DNA of 64,000 bases from a virus: positions 1-64,000 of IMG/VR virus record IMGVR_UViG_3300006789_000016. One strand, 5' to 3'. The notes below the pieces were generated by a model. It worked only from the letters and a program-made list of their open reading frames with translations. It did no database searches and was not told the origin of the DNA. Each line of letters begins with the position of its first letter. The stretch's first letter is position 1. Below, one piece after another: positions 1-7,256 of this stretch. A program made the position numbers and the translations under genes.

Positions 1-411
1 AAGAAGCCAAACTTCTTGACCTGTCTTTAGCTGTGCTGAAATTTTAGCAGCCTTTGTTTTCTTTGGCTTCTTTGGTAAATCAAAGATAGCCCAATCATCA
101 AAGTCATTAGGTCTTGTTACATATCCTATCGAGTCTAATGTTACACAGCCTTCTTTCTCAAGATCAAGAAAGCCACAAACTCTAGTTGCATGTTCTTTAG
201 AAATATCTGCAACATGAGCGGCTGTCAAAAGCCTATAGATTCCATGAGATTTTACAATAGTCCCAGACCCTACTGGAATCCATCCAAAGACAGCGTGATC
301 AACTTCAAAAGACACTGCAGAGACTTTCATATTTTTAACTTGAGGAACAACGTCGGGCGCTGCGTGGCATGACTGAGCGAACAACAATAACAGAGTAAAA
401 AACTTTATCAT
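1..411 (-). CDS. Trypsin-like (chymotrypsin-fold) secreted serine protease, partial
   Basis: Reading leftward from an ATG at 411, 137 codons stay open to the window edge, so the C-terminal half is missing. The N-terminus is a short hydrophobic leader (MIKFFTLLLLFAQSCHAAP), a Sec signal peptide or possibly a lipoprotein signal around the Cys. Next come GSGTIVKSHG and LLTAAHVAD, the typical context of the catalytic His of S1/S1C proteases, and later DDWAIFDL, which fits the catalytic Asp. The catalytic Ser (GxSGG) would lie outside the window. A GGGAG ribosome-binding site sits about 8 nt upstream. The gene diverges from the 451 gene across only 39 bp. It would act in the periplasm or outside the cell. 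The motifs are seen directly; the substrate is unknown. Confidence 0.72.
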   Translation of the reverse strand, partial: MIKFFTLLLLFAQSCHAAPDVVPQVKNMKVSAVSFEVDHAVFGWIPVGSGTIVKSHGIYRLLTAAHVADISKEHATRVCGFLDLEKEGCVTLDSIGYVTRPNDFDDWAIFDLPKKPKKTKAAKISAQLKTGQEVWLL

Positions 412-450
412 AAACAACACTCCCTATTACTATTATGCCATAAGGTAGCC

Positions 451-1209
451 ATGAATCCGATTCCTAACTTTGTTAAAGAAAAAACAGCTTGTTATTTTTC
501 TCTCTTTAATACTTCTTTTCTTCCTTTTAACAAAGAAGAATCATTAAGAAATACTTTTCGGCAATTAACAATCGCAATTCCTGAAATTCTAGTTACTGGT
601 GGTTACGTTAGAGATAATCTAGCAAACGCAAGTATCTTGCCAAAAGATATAGATTTAATTATTCCTTTTAAAGGGAAAACTCAGCAGATTGTTCTTCAGA
701 ATACTATTACCAACCTTCTTTCTTGTCATGGAGCTGTTCAAAATATATATGAAGATAAATATAATAATATTTTTGAAGAAAAAATTATAGTTAATAAAGT
801 TAATATTCGAATAGGCCAAACTATTGTTTTTAGTATTGACCTTATCTGGACAGAAGAACCAGAAAAATATATTAAATCTTTTGATTGGCTTTGCTGCATG
901 GGGACAATGTTTTTAAAGGATCTCGTGGATTGTAGTTCCCTATATCGAGATATATACTTTCCATCGCCTGAAGAACTTGAAGAATACAAAGAAGAGAAAA
1001 TCTCAAAATTTGGATCATCACCTCTTACACATTATTATCATTATAGAAAAACTCTTCGCCTCAATAGCGTTAAAAATCCCGAGTCAGCACTGAGGCGTGG
1101 GTTTTACTTGGCACATCGCTTAGGTAAAAAGATGAGACAAGAAGACTTCAATACATTAGTCATGATGACTAATCTCTTAGACAATAACAAATTAATCGAA
1201 AAGGATTAA
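451..1209 (+). CDS. CCA-adding/poly(A) polymerase-type nucleotidyltransferase
   Basis: 252 aa. Near residue 50 the protein has the signature of class II CCA-adding enzymes and bacterial poly(A) polymerases: VTGGYVRD followed by KDIDLI, where the two Asp (DID) bind catalytic metal. A third acidic position is likely in FSIDLIW. It is much shorter than CcaA or PcnB (about 400 aa) and keeps only the head and a short helical tail. It may repair tRNA 3' ends, add nucleotides to another RNA, or modify a protein. It lies 1 nt upstream of the 1211 gene, so the two are probably co-translated. The nucleotidyltransferase fold is well supported; the substrate is not. Confidence 0.75.
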   Translation: MNPIPNFVKEKTACYFSLFNTSFLPFNKEESLRNTFRQLTIAIPEILVTGGYVRDNLANASILPKDIDLIIPFKGKTQQIVLQNTITNLLSCHGAVQNIYEDKYNNIFEEKIIVNKVNIRIGQTIVFSIDLIWTEEPEKYIKSFDWLCCMGTMFLKDLVDCSSLYRDIYFPSPEELEEYKEEKISKFGSSPLTHYYHYRKTLRLNSVKNPESALRRGFYLAHRLGKKMRQEDFNTLVMMTNLLDNNKLIEKD

Positions 1210-1210
1210 C

Positions 1211-1897
1211 ATGCAAGTCCCCGAAGGTTATGAGCTAGTCTCTGACTTACAAATAGATGTACCTATCTTAAATCCTATTACATTCAGTGCGCTGGCAAAT
1301 CCCGAGGCTCTCCAACATGTTGGTAAGCACCTTATTGCAGGTCCAGCCCTTACTGCAGATGTAATGGAATTAGATACTGATGCAGACGGAGGAAAACTTT
1401 ATTGTATTTTCACAGAACATCCTAAAGAACTAGAAGATTTCTTCTCAAGCTATGGGATGACTGAGATAACTCATTCTGTTCTTCCTCGTTTATGGAAAGA
1501 CCAAGATTACGCATTATCTATTATTGTTCCTTCAGAACATAGTCTTAACAATATGAGAAAAGAGAACATGCGCATCTTTGATTGTGACTGTCTTGCTGCA
1601 GAGATGCCCTCAAGTATTGAGTTAGGAATCACTGAAGGTACTTATATTCTTAAGCCAAAAGAGATGCCCCAAAAGATTAGACTAACCAAGGTTGGAAGAA
1701 TGCTTCCAGTTGACCTGGTAAAGGTCTACACAAAAGCCTATCATCGAATGGGTTTTAAAATTGACTACTTTGTATTTCATCACTTTTGGAGACTTAGATG
1801 TGCATTCAATTTTAGAAATGATCTAATAGATGACCTAAACGCCTTTGAGGAATGGCGTAGTGATTTCCTCGATGAACCAATTACCTTTACTTACTAA
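1211..1897 (+). CDS. Unknown protein, possible degenerate nucleotidyltransferase-like fold
   Basis: 228 aa, starting one base after the stop of the nucleotidyltransferase. No family is recognised with confidence. The second half (IFDCDCLAAEMPSS, then a Lys/Arg-rich stretch and KAYHRMGFKID) echoes the back half of the upstream enzyme (SFDWLCCMG followed by an Arg/Tyr-rich helix). The two may therefore share a fold, with this one lacking the GG..RD and DxD signature. It is followed 18 nt later by the MoxR-type ATPase, so it may belong to the same functional unit. That link is inference from position and a weak pattern. Confidence 0.6.
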   Translation: MQVPEGYELVSDLQIDVPILNPITFSALANPEALQHVGKHLIAGPALTADVMELDTDADGGKLYCIFTEHPKELEDFFSSYGMTEITHSVLPRLWKDQDYALSIIVPSEHSLNNMRKENMRIFDCDCLAAEMPSSIELGITEGTYILKPKEMPQKIRLTKVGRMLPVDLVKVYTKAYHRMGFKIDYFVFHHFWRLRCAFNFRNDLIDDLNAFEEWRSDFLDEPITFTY

Positions 1898-1915
1898 GAA
1901 CCAGGAGAAAGAACA

Positions 1916-3100
1916 ATGGATTCAAGAAATTTTCAAAGAGTACTAGATATTTACTTCGAAGCGGATGTGCCTCTTCACGTCTGGGGCGCCGGTGGAATCG
2001 GCAAGTCTCAAATCATTGAAGCAGTTGCTGAAAGGAAAGGTCACCACATGGAAGACCTACGTCTCGCAACACAGGAAGTGGGAGACCTTATTGGTATTCC
2101 CAAACGTACAACCCAAGAAGCTTTACGCATCTCTGGACATGATGAAGAAGGCAATGCCATTATCGAAACCTACACTGCTGATGTCACTACTTGGACTCAG
2201 CCGACTTGGTTCCGTCGTATTTGGAACAAGTATGCCCTTGGGTTCCGAACCGTGCTTTTCCTCGACGAAATGGACCGTGCCAACAAAGAAGTTATTCAGG
2301 TAGCTTACCAGCTAACAACGAAAAAGCAACTTCACGAGCACGAGCTGCCCCCTGGGACCATCATCATCGCAGCAGGTAACCCTCCAACTGAAGATTACAT
2401 GGTAGAGACTTTCGACGACGCTATGTGTACTCGTTGGGCACACGTTAAGCTTGATGCTAACGTCCCTGCGTGGCTTACTGAAGTCGGACCTCGTATGGAT
2501 GAAGAAATCACAGGCTTCATTGCAACTGCAGGCAAGGAATATCTTTTCCACAAAGCAGCTGCTTGGGATATTGAAACTGTTAGAATGCCTACGCCTCGTG
2601 GTTGGGAGTTCGTAAACCGAGTTTACGGTGCTTGGAAGAAGCACGGTGGCGGCGACCAACTACTTCTTATGACTTGTGTCGGTTCTATCGTTGGCGCTGC
2701 AGCTGGTCGAGAATTCGTTCAGTCTCTTGAGACTCAGTGGATTACCAGAGATCAGATTCTTTCTGGAGCAAAGAACTACCAAGACCTTAAAGCAAGCTCT
2801 GCAGCTTCTGGTCAGATTCTTCGACTCGTTAACGAATGCTCTCTCTATCTCGAAAAGAAAGACTTTAAGAGCAAGAAGAAAGAGAAAATGGTTGTTGACG
2901 CAAGTAAGGTTCAAGCCTTTGGTGCATTCCTCGATGCCCTTACTCAGGATAAAACCGAGCTTTCTGTCTCTCTAACCAAGAGCATCATGAAGCGCGAGCG
3001 TGAAGTACTCAAGCTTATTCTCACGAAGGTTTCACCTTCCACGAGAAGTCGCTACAACGAACTCTTCACTCTCAGTCACAAGGTTAACGCATCTTATTAA
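1916..3100 (+). CDS. MoxR-type AAA+ ATPase
   Basis: 394 aa. Walker A is GAGGIGKS (residues 24-31). Walker B is in TVLFLDEMDRAN (about 111-122), followed by a sensor-like IIIAAGNPP stretch. This order and the N-terminal position of the P-loop match the MoxR/RavA branch of AAA+ proteins, which work as chaperones for partners with von Willebrand A domains. The next gene is exactly such a partner. The start has a GGAGAAAG ribosome-binding site. By eye, codons are more C/G-ending than in most neighbours, suggesting strong expression. A GC-rich hairpin follows the stop. It acts in the cytoplasm; the client of the ATPase-VWA pair is unknown. Confidence 0.88.
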   Translation: MDSRNFQRVLDIYFEADVPLHVWGAGGIGKSQIIEAVAERKGHHMEDLRLATQEVGDLIGIPKRTTQEALRISGHDEEGNAIIETYTADVTTWTQPTWFRRIWNKYALGFRTVLFLDEMDRANKEVIQVAYQLTTKKQLHEHELPPGTIIIAAGNPPTEDYMVETFDDAMCTRWAHVKLDANVPAWLTEVGPRMDEEITGFIATAGKEYLFHKAAAWDIETVRMPTPRGWEFVNRVYGAWKKHGGGDQLLLMTCVGSIVGAAAGREFVQSLETQWITRDQILSGAKNYQDLKASSAASGQILRLVNECSLYLEKKDFKSKKKEKMVVDASKVQAFGAFLDALTQDKTELSVSLTKSIMKREREVLKLILTKVSPSTRSRYNELFTLSHKVNASY

Positions 3101-3105
3101 CACAC

Positions 3106-3136
3106 GAGAAGGGGAGGGTAACTCCTCCCCTTTCTC
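3106..3136 (+). terminator. GC-rich intergenic hairpin after the MoxR gene
   Basis: The arms GGGGAGG and CCTCCCC enclose a 6-nt loop. GAGAA and TTCTC extend the stem with one bulged T. There is no run of T after the stem (ATTCAAAAC follows), so it may stabilise the mRNA 3' end or give partial termination rather than act as a classic rho-independent terminator. Confidence 0.5.
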
Positions 3137-3167
3137 ATTCAAAACTACTACACAAGTAGGAGAATAA

Positions 3168-4379
3168 ATGAGTACTTTTAAAGACCTTCCTGCTGAAGAA
3201 AAAGTCAGCAAATGGCTTGCTACTGTTCTTGTAGGGAGTGATGCAAACATGCAGTGGTATGCTGCTGCACTATCTCAATTCGCCTTTGGAACAACAAGTG
3301 AAGTTCCTACGATGGCTCTTACTATGAGCTTCGAAACTTTACAACCAAAAATTGTTTACAATGTCAAGTTTGTTAAAGACCTTGACTTTCCTGAATTCGG
3401 AGCAATTCTAATTCATGAACTCTGGCACTTTCTTAATCGCTCATTTATGCGTCAAGAATTTCGTGACCCAACTGGGTGGAACTTTGCAACTGACAGTGCA
3501 ATGAACTGGCATATTGAGAGAGATTTTTCTCATAAACCTCTAGTTCAACTTCCAGACAATTGTCTTCAAGCTCCTAAGGAAATGAAGCAAGAAGACGTTT
3601 ACTCAGAAAATCTTTACAAAGTAACAACAGGCCAAGGTAAAGACAAACAATCAGGACAGCCCGGCGCGGGTTCTCCCCTAGAGCAAGCCTGGGATGATTT
3701 TCAGGCTGGAAAGACTAAGCTAGTTGATGACCACTCTCTTTGGGGTACATTCAACGACGTTCCTGAAGAAGCGATTGGAAACAAAGTTGTTGAGATTATT
3801 GACAACGCAACAAGATTTGCAGGAAGCGAACCTCATGGAGCAGCAAAGATTCTTCGTGAGTTGCTTGAGTCTAAGGTTCCTTGGGGTCAACTACTTCGTA
3901 GATTTGCAGGTGACTACCTTAAGATTGGTAGCAGGCCATCCTGGAAGCGTTATAACAGACGTATGGGAGAAAGCCAGCCCGGCAAAATTATTAAGCGTGG
4001 TGGAAAGCTTGTTATCCTTGTAGATACTTCTGGCTCTACAGCTGGAGACCAAGCACAGTTCTGGGGAGAGATTGACTTTGTTGCACGAAGTTTTGAAACC
4101 TGGGTCATCCAATGTGATGCTGCAGTTCAAGGCAAGCCCATTAGATATCATAGAGGGGTTGGGAAATCTCTTGAGATTAAAGGCTATGGCGGCACCGATA
4201 TGAATCCAGGTATTGAAGCAGCAAAGAAGTTAAAGCCAGATCTCTTTGTTTGTTTTACTGACGGATACCTTTTCGGAGAACCTGTCCCAACTGGAAAACC
4301 AGAGCTTTGGGTTATCTGTCAGAATGGCGTAGAAGTCAAAAACAGACGATGTATCTTCATCGAGAGCAAAGATAAATGA
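3168..4379 (+). CDS. VWA-like/HExxH putative metallopeptidase partner of MoxR (DUF2201-like)
   Basis: 403 aa. The N-terminal half holds a zinc-peptidase motif HELWH (residues 83-87) followed by NFATDSAMNWHIERD, which could supply the third ligand. The C-terminal half has a VWA-like domain opening with LVILVDTSGST (about 284-291), a near-MIDAS metal-binding motif. This two-domain order is that of the putative metallopeptidase/VWA-like family found beside MoxR ATPases in bacteria and phages. It follows the ATPase gene with one hairpin between them. AGTAGGAG lies upstream of the start. Whether it really cleaves protein is not established. Confidence 0.82.
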   Translation: MSTFKDLPAEEKVSKWLATVLVGSDANMQWYAAALSQFAFGTTSEVPTMALTMSFETLQPKIVYNVKFVKDLDFPEFGAILIHELWHFLNRSFMRQEFRDPTGWNFATDSAMNWHIERDFSHKPLVQLPDNCLQAPKEMKQEDVYSENLYKVTTGQGKDKQSGQPGAGSPLEQAWDDFQAGKTKLVDDHSLWGTFNDVPEEAIGNKVVEIIDNATRFAGSEPHGAAKILRELLESKVPWGQLLRRFAGDYLKIGSRPSWKRYNRRMGESQPGKIIKRGGKLVILVDTSGSTAGDQAQFWGEIDFVARSFETWVIQCDAAVQGKPIRYHRGVGKSLEIKGYGGTDMNPGIEAAKKLKPDLFVCFTDGYLFGEPVPTGKPELWVICQNGVEVKNRRCIFIESKDK

Positions 4380-4486
4380 AGGCATATAGTACCAAAGAGG
4401 GAAACTTCTTTGGTATTCCTTATACAAAAAGGCAATGGAATAGTTTTCAATATAAACAAACCATGTGTCCTGATTTCTCCTTATAG
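4376..4486 (+). CDS. Small hypothetical protein (36 aa)
   Basis: A 36-codon reading frame whose ATG overlaps the stop of the VWA-like gene (ATGA), an arrangement typical of translational coupling in this genome. The product is polar and aromatic-rich (KAYSTKEGNFFGIPYTKRQW) with no recognised domain. Support is the overlap only. Confidence 0.35.
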   Translation: MKAYSTKEGNFFGIPYTKRQWNSFQYKQTMCPDFSL

Positions 4487-4535
4487 AAACCCAAAAAGTT
4501 ACTAAAAAATATGACAGATTTTACAGAAAACATTT

Positions 4536-4691
4536 ATGCCTTTTTTCAATAAATCTCTGAACTCTTTAAAGGCTCATGTAAACAAGAACAGGGTAGCTAG
4601 AATTAAATCTCATATTCAAGAAAGTCATTTCTCTTTTTCTTCTTGGGCTGGAGATTATCGCGAAGACTGCTCGTTTCTCCTTGAGAAATAA
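4536..4691 (+). CDS. Small hypothetical protein (51 aa)
   Basis: A 51-codon frame from ATG at 4536 to TAA, in the only gene-poor stretch of more than 300 bases in the window (4380-4820). The product is basic in the first half (NSLKAHVNKNRVARIKSH) and aromatic/acidic in the second. No clear ribosome-binding site is seen. The rest of this stretch holds only a 36-aa and a 23-aa frame and AT-rich sequence with no structure I recognise. Confidence 0.3.
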   Translation: MPFFNKSLNSLKAHVNKNRVARIKSHIQESHFSFSSWAGDYREDCSFLLEK

Positions 4692-4723
4692 AAAGTTTAC
4701 AAAAACAACTTGATTATCAAACA

Positions 4724-4795
4724 ATGATGACAACAAATCATAATGATTTACCCGAAAAGAATGCAGATGAGCAAAGCTCTACTGCAAAAGAATAA
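4724..4795 (+). CDS. Very short reading frame (23 aa), doubtful
   Basis: ATGATG opens a 23-codon polar frame (MMTTNHNDLPEKNADEQSS..) that ends 25 bases before the HTH gene. It may be a leader peptide for the HTH gene or chance. There is no domain and no clear ribosome-binding site. Confidence 0.2.
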   Translation: MMTTNHNDLPEKNADEQSSTAKE

Positions 4796-4820
4796 CAAAC
4801 AAAGATAAACAGGAGTAAAT

Positions 4821-5081
4821 ATGACGTCACATCAAAGAAGTACACTTAGTCGTGTATCACGTCAGCGCTTTACCCAGCGTTATGGTTCAACCAGTTACAA
4901 TATCATCAGCTCCTATGTTGCTTCAGACCGCAGCCTTAGCTCGCAAGAGCTTGCACAGACGCTTGGCGTCGCTGTCGGTACTGTTCGTACCACTCTAGGT
5001 AATTTTACCCGTGGTGCTTATGGCAGCATCGTTGATGACTGTAACTTTACTAGCCGTCACTTCCGTCCTGCTGTACGATAA
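4821..5081 (+). CDS. Small helix-turn-helix DNA-binding protein
   Basis: 86 aa. Residues about 40-62 (SSQELAQTLGVAVGTVRTTL) read as a helix-turn-helix: a first helix, the turn at LGV, and a recognition helix VGTVRTTL. The rest is Ser/Arg-rich. CAGGAG lies 8 nt upstream of the ATG. By eye, codons are more C/G-ending than in the neighbours, suggesting high expression. A perfect 28-bp palindrome follows 22 bp after the stop and could be its operator. It is probably a phage transcription factor or DNA-organising protein; the target is unknown. Confidence 0.7.
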   Translation: MTSHQRSTLSRVSRQRFTQRYGSTSYNIISSYVASDRSLSSQELAQTLGVAVGTVRTTLGNFTRGAYGSIVDDCNFTSRHFRPAVR

Positions 5082-5103
5082 ACAGCTTTCTCCAACCAAA
5101 AGA

Positions 5104-5131
5104 GAGGGGAACACAAATTTGTGTTCCCCTC
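5104..5131. repeat. Perfect 28-bp palindrome (hairpin or operator)
   Basis: Fourteen bases are followed exactly by their reverse complement (GAGGGGAACACAAA and its complement, centre between 5117 and 5118). As RNA it folds into a strong hairpin just upstream of the CAGG ribosome-binding site of the 5146 gene. As DNA it is a two-fold symmetric site. There is no T-run after it, so simple termination is less likely. Confidence 0.7.
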
Positions 5132-5145
5132 GCAGGTTTATAACA

Positions 5146-6456
5146 ATGGACTCTATTGCTTTTACCCCAACATATAATCTGAAATCTAGTAATCCTATTT
5201 CAAAAATGGGAAAAAAGTATCTTCAGTCAATTCATCAACTAAGTGCTTTGTATTGTGTAACTAAATCTCAAAGAATAGATGCAGAACTATTGAAAAATGA
5301 AATGTATAGTACTTTAATATATCCAATATTATTTACAGTAACTACAGATACAGACATTTTTCATAGAGTGGTCGCTTCACAAAATGTACTTACAAAACTA
5401 ATTAAAAATACAGAACAAGGAGATATGTTTTTGAGTCTTCCTCCTTGGGTGAATGATTTAGAAGATCAAAGCGATGCCGAAATCCATGGGACAACTATTT
5501 TTACCCAAATTGAAGGGAAAAATATAGTCTTCTCTCATCCAGAGACAGTTGTGGGCCTTGCAGATTTTGGGATACAACTTACAAAAGGATGTAATTCAAA
5601 ATACTGGGCTCTTCCCATTTCTTTAAAGAAAGATTTTACAATACCTTTATCTATAGGAGAAACAGTAGCTGCATTTACAGAAGCAGAACACCAACAATTT
5701 CTTAAAATTTATCAACAAACTTTACAGGGAAATATATATGTTGGAAATCTTATTCATAATGCTGCTCCTAGTACTTTAAAATATTCTCTTTTTTCTATCA
5801 AAGAAATAGGATTATTTCTTGGGTATATCAATTATATACTTCTTTATTCAAGCAGTTACCCCACCCTTGGTGCTGAACTTCACAATGCATTGCTAGATTC
5901 GAAAAGTACTTCAGATCAGATCAATAATTTGTTTGATCAAGTTAATAAAAGAAAATCATGGATTTCCTCGATTGCTTCTTATCCTACAATTAAAACAAAT
6001 ATAATTCAAATTCAAAACATTGCAAAACAAGTATCGATAGCAAGTCTTTCTTACTCAGCCTGTATTGGACCTGTCAGTCTCCCTGAAAACTCAATGCAAA
6101 CAAAAGAAAAGAAAGATATTAAATATAATATTCAATTCAGAATTCTCGATAAAAATAGACTAAGGGTTCAGTGTAAAAAGACTGGTGGATACGCATCAGA
6201 AGCATCTTATATATTTGACCTGTCCTCATCTTCAATCCTCTTACAAGCAAAGAATCTTTCTGACTTTAAAGAAAGAGATGTTCAGTTACTTATTCAAGAA
6301 AAACAACTTCAACATCTTTCTTATGAAAAATCTTCATTTTATAAAGGCAGTGACCAATATTATTGTAAAGGAATATATGACCCAGCAAAAGGTCTTCTTG
6401 TCAGTATCAACGGAACAAAAACATTAATTGCAAAAGCAACAGAACTACAATTCTAA
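5146..6456 (+). CDS. Unknown 436-aa protein
   Basis: The frame is open from 5011, but the ATG at 5146 is chosen because an earlier start would lie inside the HTH gene and its palindrome; CAGG is 9-10 nt upstream. No known domain was recognised. The middle is rich in Leu, Ile and Ser, and the C-terminal quarter is Lys/Gln-rich with alternating hydrophobic residues suggesting beta structure (IQFRILDKNRLRVQCKKTGG). It is followed 10 nt later by the phosphatase gene and shares its AT-rich codon use. Confidence 0.65.
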   Translation: MDSIAFTPTYNLKSSNPISKMGKKYLQSIHQLSALYCVTKSQRIDAELLKNEMYSTLIYPILFTVTTDTDIFHRVVASQNVLTKLIKNTEQGDMFLSLPPWVNDLEDQSDAEIHGTTIFTQIEGKNIVFSHPETVVGLADFGIQLTKGCNSKYWALPISLKKDFTIPLSIGETVAAFTEAEHQQFLKIYQQTLQGNIYVGNLIHNAAPSTLKYSLFSIKEIGLFLGYINYILLYSSSYPTLGAELHNALLDSKSTSDQINNLFDQVNKRKSWISSIASYPTIKTNIIQIQNIAKQVSIASLSYSACIGPVSLPENSMQTKEKKDIKYNIQFRILDKNRLRVQCKKTGGYASEASYIFDLSSSSILLQAKNLSDFKERDVQLLIQEKQLQHLSYEKSSFYKGSDQYYCKGIYDPAKGLLVSINGTKTLIAKATELQF

Positions 6457-6466
6457 AGGAAAATCA

Positions 6467-7228
6467 ATGAGTAGCGGATATCATTATGGCGGATCAGGCT
6501 TTGGACAAAATATTGGTTGGTGTTTTGACACCAAAAATATAGAATTTTGGGGCTCATCAAAATCAAAATTAGATGATGTGTTAGATTCCACAGGTGAAGA
6601 CTTTGCAGATACTGACCTTATCATTAACTGCACTGGGCTCCCCTATACTATTAAACCTTTTATTAAGTCTGCTCCGACATGGCTTTTAAAAGAAAACAAA
6701 ACAGAAAAAAGTTTGTCTCTTCCGCAACCACATCAATTAGTTCTTGAATGGAAAGACTTTAGTCCTCCCCCTAGGCATTATGAAAACCTAGATTTTTGGA
6801 AAAATATAGTAACAAGAGCAGAAGAACATGGAATCAAACGAATTTTTGTTTGCTGCCAAGGAGGTAAAGGACGTACTGGGACTGCTCTTTCTGCTCTTAT
6901 GATGGCGACAAACATGGCCGAGGATCCATTCCAGGCTATTAATCGAGTTAGAGAAAACTATACAGAAAAAGCAGTAGAAACAACTAGTCAAACTAAATAT
7001 CTCATCAACTGTTTCTATCCAGAAGGAGAAGAAAGAACTGAAGTTTATGATTATTTAGATCAGTTAGAAAAACAACGCCGAGCAGCTGAAAAATCAAAGA
7101 CAACCACTAAATGGAAGCGTCCACAATCAAATCAAGCTATAGCCGATGATGATCTCTATGAGGATGTTCTTGATGATGATACAGAAGATTCTGTCTCTTT
7201 TAAAACGTCTTATTCCAGCTACAAGTAA
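6467..7228 (+). CDS. Protein tyrosine/dual-specificity phosphatase-like protein
   Basis: 253 aa from ATG 6467 (AAAGGA ribosome-binding site; the longer frame from 6428 would overlap the upstream gene). The P-loop VCCQGGKGRTG gives the C(X)5R signature of cysteine phosphatases, with Cys130 as nucleophile and Arg136. The preceding hydrophobic strand (RIFVC) and following helix also fit the fold. WKDFSPPPRHY upstream may supply the general-acid Asp. The C-terminal 60 residues are charged and probably disordered (acidic DDDLYEDVLDDD). It may dephosphorylate a host or phage protein or an RNA 5' end; the substrate is unknown. Confidence 0.82.
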   Translation: MSSGYHYGGSGFGQNIGWCFDTKNIEFWGSSKSKLDDVLDSTGEDFADTDLIINCTGLPYTIKPFIKSAPTWLLKENKTEKSLSLPQPHQLVLEWKDFSPPPRHYENLDFWKNIVTRAEEHGIKRIFVCCQGGKGRTGTALSALMMATNMAEDPFQAINRVRENYTEKAVETTSQTKYLINCFYPEGEERTEVYDYLDQLEKQRRAAEKSKTTTKWKRPQSNQAIADDDLYEDVLDDDTEDSVSFKTSYSSYK

Positions 7229-7256
7229 AGAAGAATTGCAACTAGGTGCAAAAACA

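Noticed and set aside
190-372. 60-aa plus-strand frame
   Set aside because: Antisense to the protease, whose leader and catalytic motifs are convincing.
3106-3136. Classic rho-independent terminator
   Set aside because: The stem is strong but no T-run follows, so only a hairpin is reported with moderate confidence.
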